DNA of 6,791 bases, taken from Acidimicrobiaceae bacterium (GTDB taxonomy: Bacteria; Actinomycetota; Acidimicrobiia; Acidimicrobiales; UBA10347). Positions 1 through 5,512 of the stretch are shown here, piece after piece. Every line of letters begins with the position of its first letter. The first letter of the stretch is position 1. The translations under genes were made by a program, and so were the position numbers. The notes beneath the pieces are model-generated. The model had not been told where the DNA came from, did not search any database, and was given only the letters and a program-made list of their open reading frames with translations. Location of the stretch: positions 1 to 6,791 of the forward strand of contig DNHM01000353.1 of NCBI GenBank assembly GCA_003485885.1, read 5' to 3'.

Positions 1-1371
1 GCAACGGTCGACCTTTTCATCATCAGACTCGACGGGAGCCAGACACCAGTTGATTGGAGCGGGAGCGAATTCGAATACCTGGCTCGGGCCGACTGGACCA
101 GCCGCAATGGCATCTGGCTCACGGTGCAGCCGCGGGACCAGAAGACGACCGCCATTGTGGCCGTCGACGACCGCTCCGGCGACGTCACGGAACTTCATCG
201 TGACGTCGACCCTGGCTGGTCCGAACTTGTGACCGGCGCACCTCGCCGCTTCGGCGACCGCCTGCTCACGGTTGCAGACGACCACGAGACAGACACCCGT
301 CGCCTCTCTGTCGATGGCGAACCCGTCTCCCCCGCCGGCATCCAGCTCCGGTCAATCGTGTCGGTGTCGGCCACCCACGCCATTGTTGGAGCGACCGACG
401 ATGCGACCGAACTGCATGTCTTCGAAATCGCTCTCGATGGCAGCGAGACCAAAGCGCTCACGACGACCGCTGGTATTCACCGCTGCGTGGCTGGCGGCGA
501 CACGAAGGTCGTCACATCCTCGACGATGCTCGATACCTCTAGCGTCACCACCGTGCACGCCGATGGCGCCACGTTCGAGATCGAATCATTCGCCGAACGG
601 CCCGACCTCGAGTTCGATGTCAATTTCCATATCAGCACCCCTCGTGCGCTCAACTCCGCAGTCATCACGCCTGCCAACCACGACGGCGGCTTACTTCCGG
701 TGCTCCTCGATCCCTACGGCGGCCCCCACGCGCTTCGGGTACAAAAAGCGCGGTCAGCATTCTCGGCCAGCCAATGGTTTGCCGACCAAGGGTTTGTCGT
801 CATCGTGACCGATGGTTCTGGCACGCCAGCTCGTGGCCCCAAGTTCGAACAAGAAGTCCTGGGCAATATGGCTGACCCGGTTCTCGACGATCAGGTCGAA
901 GCTCTTCATGCCCTGGCCAGGCAGCACGACGGCCTCATGGATCTCACCCGGGTTGGGATCCGTGGTTGGTCCTTTGGCGGCTACCTGGCTGCGCTTGCGG
1001 TGTTGAAGCGGCCCGACGTTTTCCACGCTGCCGTGGCGGGTGCCCCCGTGACCGACTGGCGTCTCTATGACACCCACTACACCGAGAGATACCTCGGGCA
1101 TCCCGATACCGACGCCGGTGCCTACGCACGTACCGACCTCACGCCGCTCGCACCACTTCTCGAACGGCCGCTCATGCTTATCCATGGACTCGCCGACGAC
1201 AATGTCGTTTCAGCCCACACGTTTAAGCTCTCCCAGGCTTTACTCGAAGCAGGACGACCTCACCAGGTGCTGCCGCTATCCGGCGTCAGCCATATGACGC
1301 CGCAAGAGTCAGTCGCCGAGAACCTGCTCAAGCTGCAAGTCGCCTTCCTGCAAGACGCACTCGGCGACTAG
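1..1371 (+). CDS. S9 family peptidase (DPP-IV-type prolyl oligopeptidase), 5' truncated by window edge
   Basis: The frame is open from base 1, giving 456 visible residues; the true start lies upstream, and the internal GTG at 124 is not a credible start because coding continues before it. Roughly the first 190 visible residues read as beta-propeller repeats of alternating strands. The rest is an alpha/beta-hydrolase domain. It carries the DPYGGP oxyanion-hole motif (Tyr at visible residue 239), the nucleophile motif GWSFGG (Ser324), the acid in HGLADDN (first Asp, residue 399, then Asp400 and Asn401), and the catalytic His431 in GVSHMT. All three triad residues are present in family order. 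The family cleaves peptides after proline or small residues near the N-terminus, usually on peptides rather than folded proteins. GWS(F/Y)GG and ADDN favour the DPP-IV/acylaminoacyl-peptidase side of S9. Exact specificity and cellular location cannot be read because the N-terminus, including any signal peptide, is missing. The next gene is convergent, so this is the last gene of its transcript. Confidence 0.93.
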   Translation, partial: ATVDLFIIRLDGSQTPVDWSGSEFEYLARADWTSRNGIWLTVQPRDQKTTAIVAVDDRSGDVTELHRDVDPGWSELVTGAPRRFGDRLLTVADDHETDTRRLSVDGEPVSPAGIQLRSIVSVSATHAIVGATDDATELHVFEIALDGSETKALTTTAGIHRCVAGGDTKVVTSSTMLDTSSVTTVHADGATFEIESFAERPDLEFDVNFHISTPRALNSAVITPANHDGGLLPVLLDPYGGPHALRVQKARSAFSASQWFADQGFVVIVTDGSGTPARGPKFEQEVLGNMADPVLDDQVEALHALARQHDGLMDLTRVGIRGWSFGGYLAALAVLKRPDVFHAAVAGAPVTDWRLYDTHYTERYLGHPDTDAGAYARTDLTPLAPLLERPLMLIHGLADDNVVSAHTFKLSQALLEAGRPHQVLPLSGVSHMTPQESVAENLLKLQVAFLQDALGD

Positions 1372-1586
1372 CGACCCGATCCATCGAGCTAGCTGCCACA
1401 ACATACGCAGGTCTTTCGCAGCGGTCATAACAGCGGCCATCGACCTCACGTGAATAGCCGGCTAAGGCAACGCCTCGTGCACGTAGCGATGCGCACTCCC
1501 GGCTGGATCGAAGTTACGCACGGTGGCCCCACTCACGAATTCGATGCCAAGGCCCGTGCCTCAAACTCGTGCTTGTTGTACTCGTT
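1372..1586. other. Gene-free convergent intergenic region
   Basis: These 215 bases separate the ends of the S9 peptidase gene (+) and the TauE-like gene (-). A 104-codon open frame starting at 1450 runs through here into the antisense of the permease, but its composition resembles no protein family and it has no ribosome binding site, so I do not call it. There is a near-perfect tandem pair, cagcggtcat at 1419-1428 and cagcggccat at 1431-1440 (one mismatch, two-base spacer). The region ends in the hairpin described separately. No tRNA or other RNA gene is recognisable. Confidence 0.6.
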
Positions 1587-1599
1587 CTACGAGAACAAC
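1575..1599. terminator. Hairpin overlapping the TauE-like stop codon, possible terminator
   Basis: Bases 1575-1585 and 1589-1599 form an 11-base inverted repeat with one A:A mismatch and a three-base loop (TCT). The stem is GTTGT-a-CTCGT against ACGAG-a-ACAAC. The stop codon of the TauE-like gene (minus strand, 1587-1589) lies in the loop and the first base of one arm. Neither strand has a T-run after the stem, so this is not a canonical intrinsic terminator. It sits between two convergent genes, where U-less hairpins often serve as terminators or mRNA 3' ends in actinobacteria. Confidence 0.4.
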
Positions 1600-2324
1600 T
1601 CGCTGATGAGGAGGACCATTGCGGATGCCGACGACACGATCAGGACAATTGGACCAAGCAGGCCTCTGTCGACGATTGGCGTTACCCACCGAGCCAGCAC
1701 CCAGCCCACCATGAGCGGAGGCACCAGGGTGAGCCCTAACAACCAAGCGTCGGCATCCATCTGACCGGCAACGGTGAGCAGGAACAGGCTCATCACGCCG
1801 CCAATTGCCTGAAACGCTCCCATTGGGCCGCGAAAGTCGCGAGCCCGGGCGTGTTGTTCGTACAGAAGTCCCATGGGCGCGCCCCCGAGGGACGCGATTG
1901 TGCCGCTGATGCCCGAAACCAGGCCTGCTCCCGCAAGCGATGCCCGAGAACGCGGTATCCGCAATCCGGCAAGCCGGAGCGCGACAAGCACCAAGACAAT
2001 GACGCCAATGGTGATGGTCAGCCCTCGGTCGGAGAGCGCTGCCAGCAAGGCAACCGCCAAGGCCGCACCGACAAAGCGGCCAAAGAGCGCCGGAATGACT
2101 TCGAGCGCATCAGAGGGTCGGCTGTTGCGAAGGGCCAGCACCACACCGGTCAAGAAGCCGGCAAGCACCACCGGACCGGGTAACAAATCCGGTTCGAGCA
2201 GCCGCAGCAATGGCGCTGACAACAACCCTTGTCCCATACCGACGGAGGACTGCAATGTGCTCGCCGCAGCCATGACCACAAACACTGCTACGTACACGCC
2301 CGGGGACACGGGTGCACAGTACAT
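1587..2324 (-). CDS. TauE/SafE (TSUP) family membrane permease
   Basis: A polytopic membrane protein of 245 residues if started at the ATG at 2324, or 270 if started at the ATG at 2399. Counting from the longer form, about eight hydrophobic segments lie near residues 34-50, 73-91, 101-122, 127-146, 153-173, 195-213, 217-237 and 246-269. Two family-like glycine-rich patches are visible: SSVGMGQGLLSAPLL after segment 1 and SGISGTIASLGGAP in segment 5, matching the two-fold repeat typical of TSUP transporters. Members export or import small anions and organosulfur compounds such as sulfite, sulfoacetate or thiosulfate; the substrate here is unknown. I prefer the start at 2324 because family members begin almost at once with a membrane segment and are about 245-250 residues long, whereas the extra 25 residues are polar and unlike the family. 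Neither start has a clear Shine-Dalgarno sequence. The gene is divergent from the nucleotide-binding protein gene. Confidence 0.82.
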   Translation of the reverse strand: MYCAPVSPGVYVAVFVVMAAASTLQSSVGMGQGLLSAPLLRLLEPDLLPGPVVLAGFLTGVVLALRNSRPSDALEVIPALFGRFVGAALAVALLAALSDRGLTITIGVIVLVLVALRLAGLRIPRSRASLAGAGLVSGISGTIASLGGAPMGLLYEQHARARDFRGPMGAFQAIGGVMSLFLLTVAGQMDADAWLLGLTLVPPLMVGWVLARWVTPIVDRGLLGPIVLIVSSASAMVLLISELFS

Positions 2325-2345
2325 CGGACGCTGGCAAACGTCCGA
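2324..2345 (-). promoter_or_regulatory. Perfect 7-bp inverted repeat abutting the preferred TauE-like start codon
   Basis: TCGGACG (2324-2330) and CGTCCGA (2339-2345) are perfectly complementary around the eight-base loop CTGGCAAA. Read on the minus strand, the hairpin ends directly at the preferred ATG and includes its first base. It could be an operator, an mRNA structure affecting ribosome access, or part of the coding region if translation starts at 2399. There is no T-run, so a terminator is less likely. The repeat is seen directly; the role is inferred. Confidence 0.4.
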
Positions 2346-2364
2346 ACTATTCCCAAGTGGGGCC

Positions 2365-2393
2365 GTGACATAGGCCACCGTAACCGGTGTCAC
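2365..2393. promoter_or_regulatory. Nested dyad in the divergent intergenic region, possible operator
   Basis: An outer perfect inverted repeat, GTGACA (2365-2370) and TGTCAC (2388-2393) with a 17-base spacer, partly overlaps an inner perfect repeat, CACCG (2376-2380) and CGGTG (2385-2389) with a four-base spacer. It lies between the divergent TauE-like and nucleotide-binding genes, upstream of both preferred starts, which is where an operator shared by two promoters would sit. The half-site resembles the TGTGA-type half-sites of CRP/FNR proteins only loosely, and the spacing does not match the CRP consensus. Confidence 0.35.
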
Positions 2394-2444
2394 ATTCATT
2401 AAAGAACGAAGTATTTCAGCCGTATCGTGGCAAGGCTCGCCTAT

Positions 2445-2450
2445 GAAAGA
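2445..2450 (+). promoter_or_regulatory. Ribosome binding site for the cyclic-nucleotide-binding gene
   Basis: GAAAGA lies five bases before the ATG at 2456. It is a modest purine-rich site rather than a full AGGAGG. The overlapping upstream ATG at 2443 is in another frame and leads into an out-of-frame shadow reading. Confidence 0.45.
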
Positions 2451-2455
2451 TCCCC

Positions 2456-2875
2456 ATGTTCTGGACGAAAGACACCCCTCAAGATTTCATGCCAAAACGA
2501 GTCACAGATGCACTCGCAGCGAACTTCAACCAGCACGAACTCGTGCAGTTGAGCCGCTTCGGTACACCTGTCGATGTCGCGGCAGGCACCACCTTCACCA
2601 CCGAGGGCACACTCGGCCGACAGGCCCTCGTCTTGGTCGATGGCACCGCCTCGGTTATGCGTGATGGTGAGAAGATCGCCACCATCAAGGCTGGTGAACT
2701 TATCGGTGAGATCGCACTGCTGACGGGCGAACGCCGGACCGCCACCGTGGTAGCCGACACCGACGCCAGCGTGTACGCACTCTCCCCTCGGGAATTTGCA
2801 TCGCTGATGGCTCGTTGCCCTCGGCTCGAGAAGCGCGTCGCCAGCGCCGCAGTCCGACGCCTAACAGCCGCGTAG
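2456..2875 (+). CDS. Stand-alone cyclic nucleotide-binding domain protein
   Basis: A 139-residue soluble protein consisting almost entirely of one CNMP-binding (CAP_ED) domain. The beta-roll runs from about residue 35 (FGTPVDVAAGTTF, then LVLVDGTASVMRDG at 58-71). The phosphate-binding cassette follows at about 80-100, with GE at 80-81, the hallmark GEIALL at 84-89 and RRTATV at 93-98. The glycine, the glutamate that normally contacts the ribose 2'-OH (Glu85) and the arginine that normally contacts the phosphate (Arg93 or Arg94) are all kept, so cAMP or cGMP binding is plausible. The 30-residue C-terminal tail ends in arginine-rich helix VASAAVRRL and has no helix-turn-helix, so this is not a CRP/FNR transcription factor. 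No kinase, channel or cyclase domain is attached. It would have to act through a partner, or as a binding sink. It appears to be monocistronic: a terminator-like hairpin follows and TauE-like is divergent. Confidence 0.88.
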   Translation: MFWTKDTPQDFMPKRVTDALAANFNQHELVQLSRFGTPVDVAAGTTFTTEGTLGRQALVLVDGTASVMRDGEKIATIKAGELIGEIALLTGERRTATVVADTDASVYALSPREFASLMARCPRLEKRVASAAVRRLTAA

Positions 2876-2945
2876 GCACAACCCGCCACGTAGACGGTCC
2901 ACACCGACCTCATTTGCCGTACCCCCTCTGGCAGATGGCAGTACC

Positions 2946-2995
2946 AAGTGCCCGACCTGACCACCTCTCCCCCTTGGTGAGCCGGTCGGGCATTT
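2946..2995 (+). terminator. Terminator-like hairpin after the cyclic-nucleotide-binding gene
   Basis: TGCCCGACC (2949-2957) pairs perfectly with GGTCGGGCA (2984-2992). The stem extends outward by one G:T and two A:T pairs to 2946 and 2995. An inner four-pair stem, CACC (2962-2965) with GGTG (2976-2979), closes a pyrimidine-rich loop. The 3' arm is followed by only three Ts on the plus strand, so termination would depend mainly on the GC-rich stem. Its position, about 70 bases after the stop codon and before the next gene's start region, fits an intrinsic terminator. Confidence 0.6.
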
Positions 2996-3021
2996 GTGCA
3001 ATGATTTCCCACCAGTAGTTT
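2994..3021 (+). promoter_or_regulatory. Possible promoter for the DUF427 gene
   Basis: TAGTTT at 3016-3021 fits the TAnnnT -10 pattern. TTGTGC at 2994-2999 is a weak -35 match, with a 16-base spacer. A transcript start near 3028 would precede the ribosome binding site at 3035-3040. The gene needs its own promoter if the hairpin just upstream terminates transcription. This rests on pattern matching alone. Confidence 0.3.
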
Positions 3022-3034
3022 GGGCCGACGCAGC

Positions 3035-3040
3035 AAAGGA
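3035..3040 (+). promoter_or_regulatory. Ribosome binding site that sets the DUF427 start
   Basis: AAAGGA lies four bases before the ATG at 3045. This supports that ATG over the in-frame TTG at 2994, which would fall within the tail of the upstream terminator hairpin. Confidence 0.6.
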
Positions 3041-3044
3041 CACC

Positions 3045-3605
3045 ATGAACTCACCCAACCACCCGGCTGTGCCCGGATGGCTACAGAACGCCCGCGAACA
3101 ATGGCAGAACACGGGCCGCAGCCGTCCTGACTTCGCAGTTGTGCCAGAGCCGGGTCAGGAGTCGGTGTGGGACTATCCACGCCCTCCTGCCGTCGTTGCT
3201 GACACCCGCATCGTCGAGGTGCGCAGTGGCGACATTGTGATTGCGACAACGACCCAGGCAATTCGTGTCCTTGAGACCTCACATCCGCCATCCTTTTATG
3301 TGCCGCCCACGTCACTCACCGAGGGGGTGTTAGTAGCGATACCTGGAAGTTCCCACTGCGAGTGGAAGGGCCAAGCGGAATACGTTGCCCTCTCCCCTGC
3401 TGATACGCCGATCGGCTGGCGATACCCGTCGCCCTACGCTGATTTTGCAGCATGTGCGGGCTACGTCTCGTTCTACCCCGATGCGGTTGAATGCCGGGTT
3501 GATGGCGAACTCGTGCGCGCCCAGGCAGGTGGCTTCTATGGCGGTTGGATCACCAACGAAATCGTTGGACCGTTCAAGGGCGAAACCGGCACCACTGGCT
3601 GGTAG
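3045..3605 (+). CDS. DUF427 domain protein (NTP_transf_9 family)
   Basis: A 186-residue soluble protein with no signal peptide or membrane segment. The DUF427 signature is clear: VWDYPRPP at residues 41-48, then a strand-rich core with RIVEVRSGDIVIA at 55-67, ETSHPPSFYVPP at 77-88, CEWKG at 105-109 and FYPDAVECRVDGE at 143-155, and the terminal motif GGWITNEIVGPFKG at 166-179. Some family members are about 90-120 residues; this one has an N-terminal extension of about 40 residues beginning with the tryptophan-containing PGWLQNAREQW stretch, common in longer actinobacterial versions. The biochemical role of the family is not established; the nucleotidyltransferase label attached to the Pfam family is not something I can verify from this sequence. 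The gene lies between hairpins and promoter-like elements and is probably transcribed alone, 82 bases before the dehydrogenase gene. Confidence 0.88.
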   Translation: MNSPNHPAVPGWLQNAREQWQNTGRSRPDFAVVPEPGQESVWDYPRPPAVVADTRIVEVRSGDIVIATTTQAIRVLETSHPPSFYVPPTSLTEGVLVAIPGSSHCEWKGQAEYVALSPADTPIGWRYPSPYADFAACAGYVSFYPDAVECRVDGELVRAQAGGFYGGWITNEIVGPFKGETGTTGW

Positions 3606-3658
3606 AACCGACAAGATTTGTGGTGCTACTGCCGTTAGAGGCTCGCTGGGCCTACCAA

Positions 3659-3681
3659 TAATCCCGTTGATTAGTTAGCCT
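3659..3681 (+). promoter_or_regulatory. Leaderless-type -10 box and adjoining inverted repeat before the acyl-CoA dehydrogenase
   Basis: TAGCCT at 3676-3681 matches TAnnnT. Its last T is seven bases before the A of the ATG at 3688, exactly the spacing that would put transcription start on the start codon. No Shine-Dalgarno sequence lies upstream, which agrees with a leaderless mRNA, common in actinobacteria. Just before the box is a perfect five-base inverted repeat, TAATC (3659-3663) and GATTA (3669-3673) with a five-base spacer, placed between the -35 and -10 zones where a repressor could block polymerase. The surrounding bases are unusually AT-rich for the window. Confidence 0.4.
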
Positions 3682-3687
3682 CAGACT

Positions 3688-5460
3688 ATGAGTAATTATT
3701 CTGCGCCCGTCCAAGACATGGACTTTGTACTCCAGCACATCGTCAACGTTGGCCAGCTGCAGGCACATGACGCGTTCGGCCATGTTGACCCCGCCGACAT
3801 GGCCGGCCTGCTTGACGAGGCTGGACGGTTCTTCAGCGAGGTCGTTGCCCCCACGAACCGCACCGGCGACATTCAGGGAAGCCAACGAAATCCCGATGGC
3901 ACCGTCACCACACCCGATGGCATTGCCGAGGCGTATCAGAAACTGGTCGAAGCAGGCTGGGGTGCAATCGCCTTCGATCCCGAGTACGGCGGCGGTGGGT
4001 TCCCGATCGTTATCGGGCTCGCGGTGCAGGAAATGCTCACGTCGGCAAATATGGGGTTCTCGCTCTGCCCTCTGCTGACCCAGGGCGCCGTCCATCTTCT
4101 CGCTGAGCACGCCAGCGAGGAACAGAAGCTCACCTGGGTGCCCAAGATGGTCAGCGGCGAGTGGACCGGCACCATGAACCTGACCGAGCCTCAAGCCGGT
4201 AGCGACGTTGGTGCGCTCACGGCCAAGGCAGTCCGCAATGACGACGGCAGCTACGCCATCACCGGACAAAAGATCTTCATCACATGGGGTGACCACGACG
4301 TCGCCGAGAACATCGTGCATCTGGTGCTCGCTCGCACCGCCGACGCTCCCCCTGGCACCAAGGGCATCTCGGTCTTTATCGTGCCGAAATTTCTGCTGAA
4401 CGACGACGGCACACCGGGCGAGGCGAACTCGCTCGAATGTGTTTCGCTCGAACACAAACTCGGCATCCACTGCAGCCCAACCGCAGTGATGGCCTTCGAA
4501 GGCGCCACCGGCTATCTGATTGGCGAAGAACAGACGGGCATGCGCTCCATGTTCACGATGATGAACAGCGCTCGGTTGTCGGTCGGTCTCGAAGGTCTTG
4601 CCGTTGCCGAACGGGCCTATCAACTGGCCGTGCAGTATTCGTTCGACCGCACCCAAGGTGGCCGTCCCGGTCTCGCCAAGGGCGAGGCCGCGCCAATCGT
4701 TGAGCATCCTGATGTTCGCCGCATGCTGATCACTATGAAGGCCTACATCGAGGCCATGCGTGCACTCTGTTATCTGAACGCCAAAGCCATGGACGACGCG
4801 CATCACGCCGCCGACGCCGAAGCACGGGCTGCGGGTCAGGAACTGGCCGAGGTACTCACGCCGCTTTCTAAAGCGTGGTGCACCGACCTGGGCAACGAAC
4901 TCACGTCTCTCGGTGTGCAGGTACACGGCGGTATGGGTTTCGTCGAAGAAACCGGCGCTGCGCAGCACTACCGCGACATCCGCATCGGTGCGATTTACGA
5001 AGGCACAAACGGCATCCAGGCCATTGACCTGATCGGCCGCAAACTCCCAATCCGCGATGGTGCTGCCGTCGGCGAATTGCTGGACCAGACACAGGCCTAC
5101 GCCGAAGCCCTTGGCGGTGATCTTGCGTCGCTGACCAAACCATTGGTCGATGGTGTGTCTGCGTGCCGTGAGTCCAGCGCATGGCTCTTAACCAACCGGG
5201 GCGATGCAGCTCTGGCTGGCGCGACGCCGTACTTGCGCCTACTTTCGACCGTCGTGGCGGGTGGCCTGATGGCAAAGGGTGCAGCAGTCGCTCACGCCGA
5301 ACTGACTGATGGTGCCACCGGTGACCGGGCCGAGTTCCTGTCACAGAAGATCGTGACTGCCAGCTTCTTCATCGAACAGCTCGTACCTGCTCAGCTTGGC
5401 CTGATGCCGTCGATCATGTCTGGCAACGACGTCTTGGCGAACTTTCACCCAGTGGTCTAA
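3688..5460 (+). CDS. DmdC-like acyl-CoA dehydrogenase (FAD-dependent)
   Basis: A 590-residue protein, the length of the long acyl-CoA dehydrogenase subfamily that includes DmdC and not of the usual 380-residue enzymes. A short N-terminal cap (Y..PV.D..F.L.H) is followed by the N-terminal helical domain (about 35-155) and the middle beta domain, with the flavin/substrate motif MNLTEPQAGSD at 163-173 and ITGQKIFITWGD after it. Next come the C-terminal helical bundle (about 280-455, VHGGMGF at 412-418) and the extra C-terminal domain typical of this subfamily (about 465-590). Glu438 in YEGTNGIQA (437-445) sits where DmdC carries its catalytic base. The enzyme oxidises an acyl-CoA to the 2-enoyl-CoA and passes electrons to electron-transfer flavoprotein. 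In DmdC the substrate is 3-methylmercaptopropionyl-CoA from DMSP, but many genomes carry several paralogues acting on other acyl-CoAs, so the substrate is open. It appears to stand alone: no dmdB or dmdD homologue is in view. Confidence 0.93.
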   Translation: MSNYSAPVQDMDFVLQHIVNVGQLQAHDAFGHVDPADMAGLLDEAGRFFSEVVAPTNRTGDIQGSQRNPDGTVTTPDGIAEAYQKLVEAGWGAIAFDPEYGGGGFPIVIGLAVQEMLTSANMGFSLCPLLTQGAVHLLAEHASEEQKLTWVPKMVSGEWTGTMNLTEPQAGSDVGALTAKAVRNDDGSYAITGQKIFITWGDHDVAENIVHLVLARTADAPPGTKGISVFIVPKFLLNDDGTPGEANSLECVSLEHKLGIHCSPTAVMAFEGATGYLIGEEQTGMRSMFTMMNSARLSVGLEGLAVAERAYQLAVQYSFDRTQGGRPGLAKGEAAPIVEHPDVRRMLITMKAYIEAMRALCYLNAKAMDDAHHAADAEARAAGQELAEVLTPLSKAWCTDLGNELTSLGVQVHGGMGFVEETGAAQHYRDIRIGAIYEGTNGIQAIDLIGRKLPIRDGAAVGELLDQTQAYAEALGGDLASLTKPLVDGVSACRESSAWLLTNRGDAALAGATPYLRLLSTVVAGGLMAKGAAVAHAELTDGATGDRAEFLSQKIVTASFFIEQLVPAQLGLMPSIMSGNDVLANFHPVV

Positions 5461-5470
5461 CCCTGCTGGC

Positions 5471-5487
5471 CGCGATTCCTTCTCGCG
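5471..5487. terminator. Weak hairpin between convergent acyl-CoA dehydrogenase and pncA genes
   Basis: CGCGA (5471-5475) and TCGCG (5483-5487) form a five-pair stem with the seven-base loop TTCCTTC, inside the 52-base gap between two stop codons on opposite strands. It has no T-run and is short, so a bidirectional terminator role is only a suggestion from position. Confidence 0.25.
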
Positions 5488-5512
5488 TTCCTACATCTGG
5501 AAACGACGGGTG

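Noticed and set aside
1450..1764. A 104-codon open frame on the plus strand reaching into the TauE-like gene
   Set aside because: It has no ribosome binding site or recognisable motif, and its second half is antisense to the permease.
2456..2875. A CRP/FNR transcription factor reading for the nucleotide-binding protein
   Set aside because: The chain ends about 40 residues after the binding cassette, with no helix-turn-helix, and the stop codon is followed by a hairpin, not by a frameshifted remainder.
2994..3044. A TTG start extending the DUF427 protein by 17 residues
   Set aside because: It would begin in the tail of the terminator hairpin and lacks a ribosome binding site, while AAAGGA sits correctly before the ATG at 3045.
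2479..3315. A 278-codon open frame on the minus strand crossing the nucleotide-binding and DUF427 genes
   Set aside because: It overlaps two well-supported genes and the terminator-like hairpin, and its Ser/Arg/Cys-rich composition fits no family.
3652..4968. A 438-codon open frame on the minus strand, antisense to the acyl-CoA dehydrogenase gene
   Set aside because: It mirrors a strongly supported dehydrogenase gene, is rich in His, Arg and Cys as expected for GC-rich antisense frames, and shows no recognisable domain.
1587..5460. A functional link between the TauE-like permease and the DmdC-like dehydrogenase as an organosulfur pathway
   Set aside because: Both families have sulfur-related members, but the genes are over 1 kb apart, on opposite strands, separated by unrelated genes, and both families have many non-sulfur or unknown substrates.
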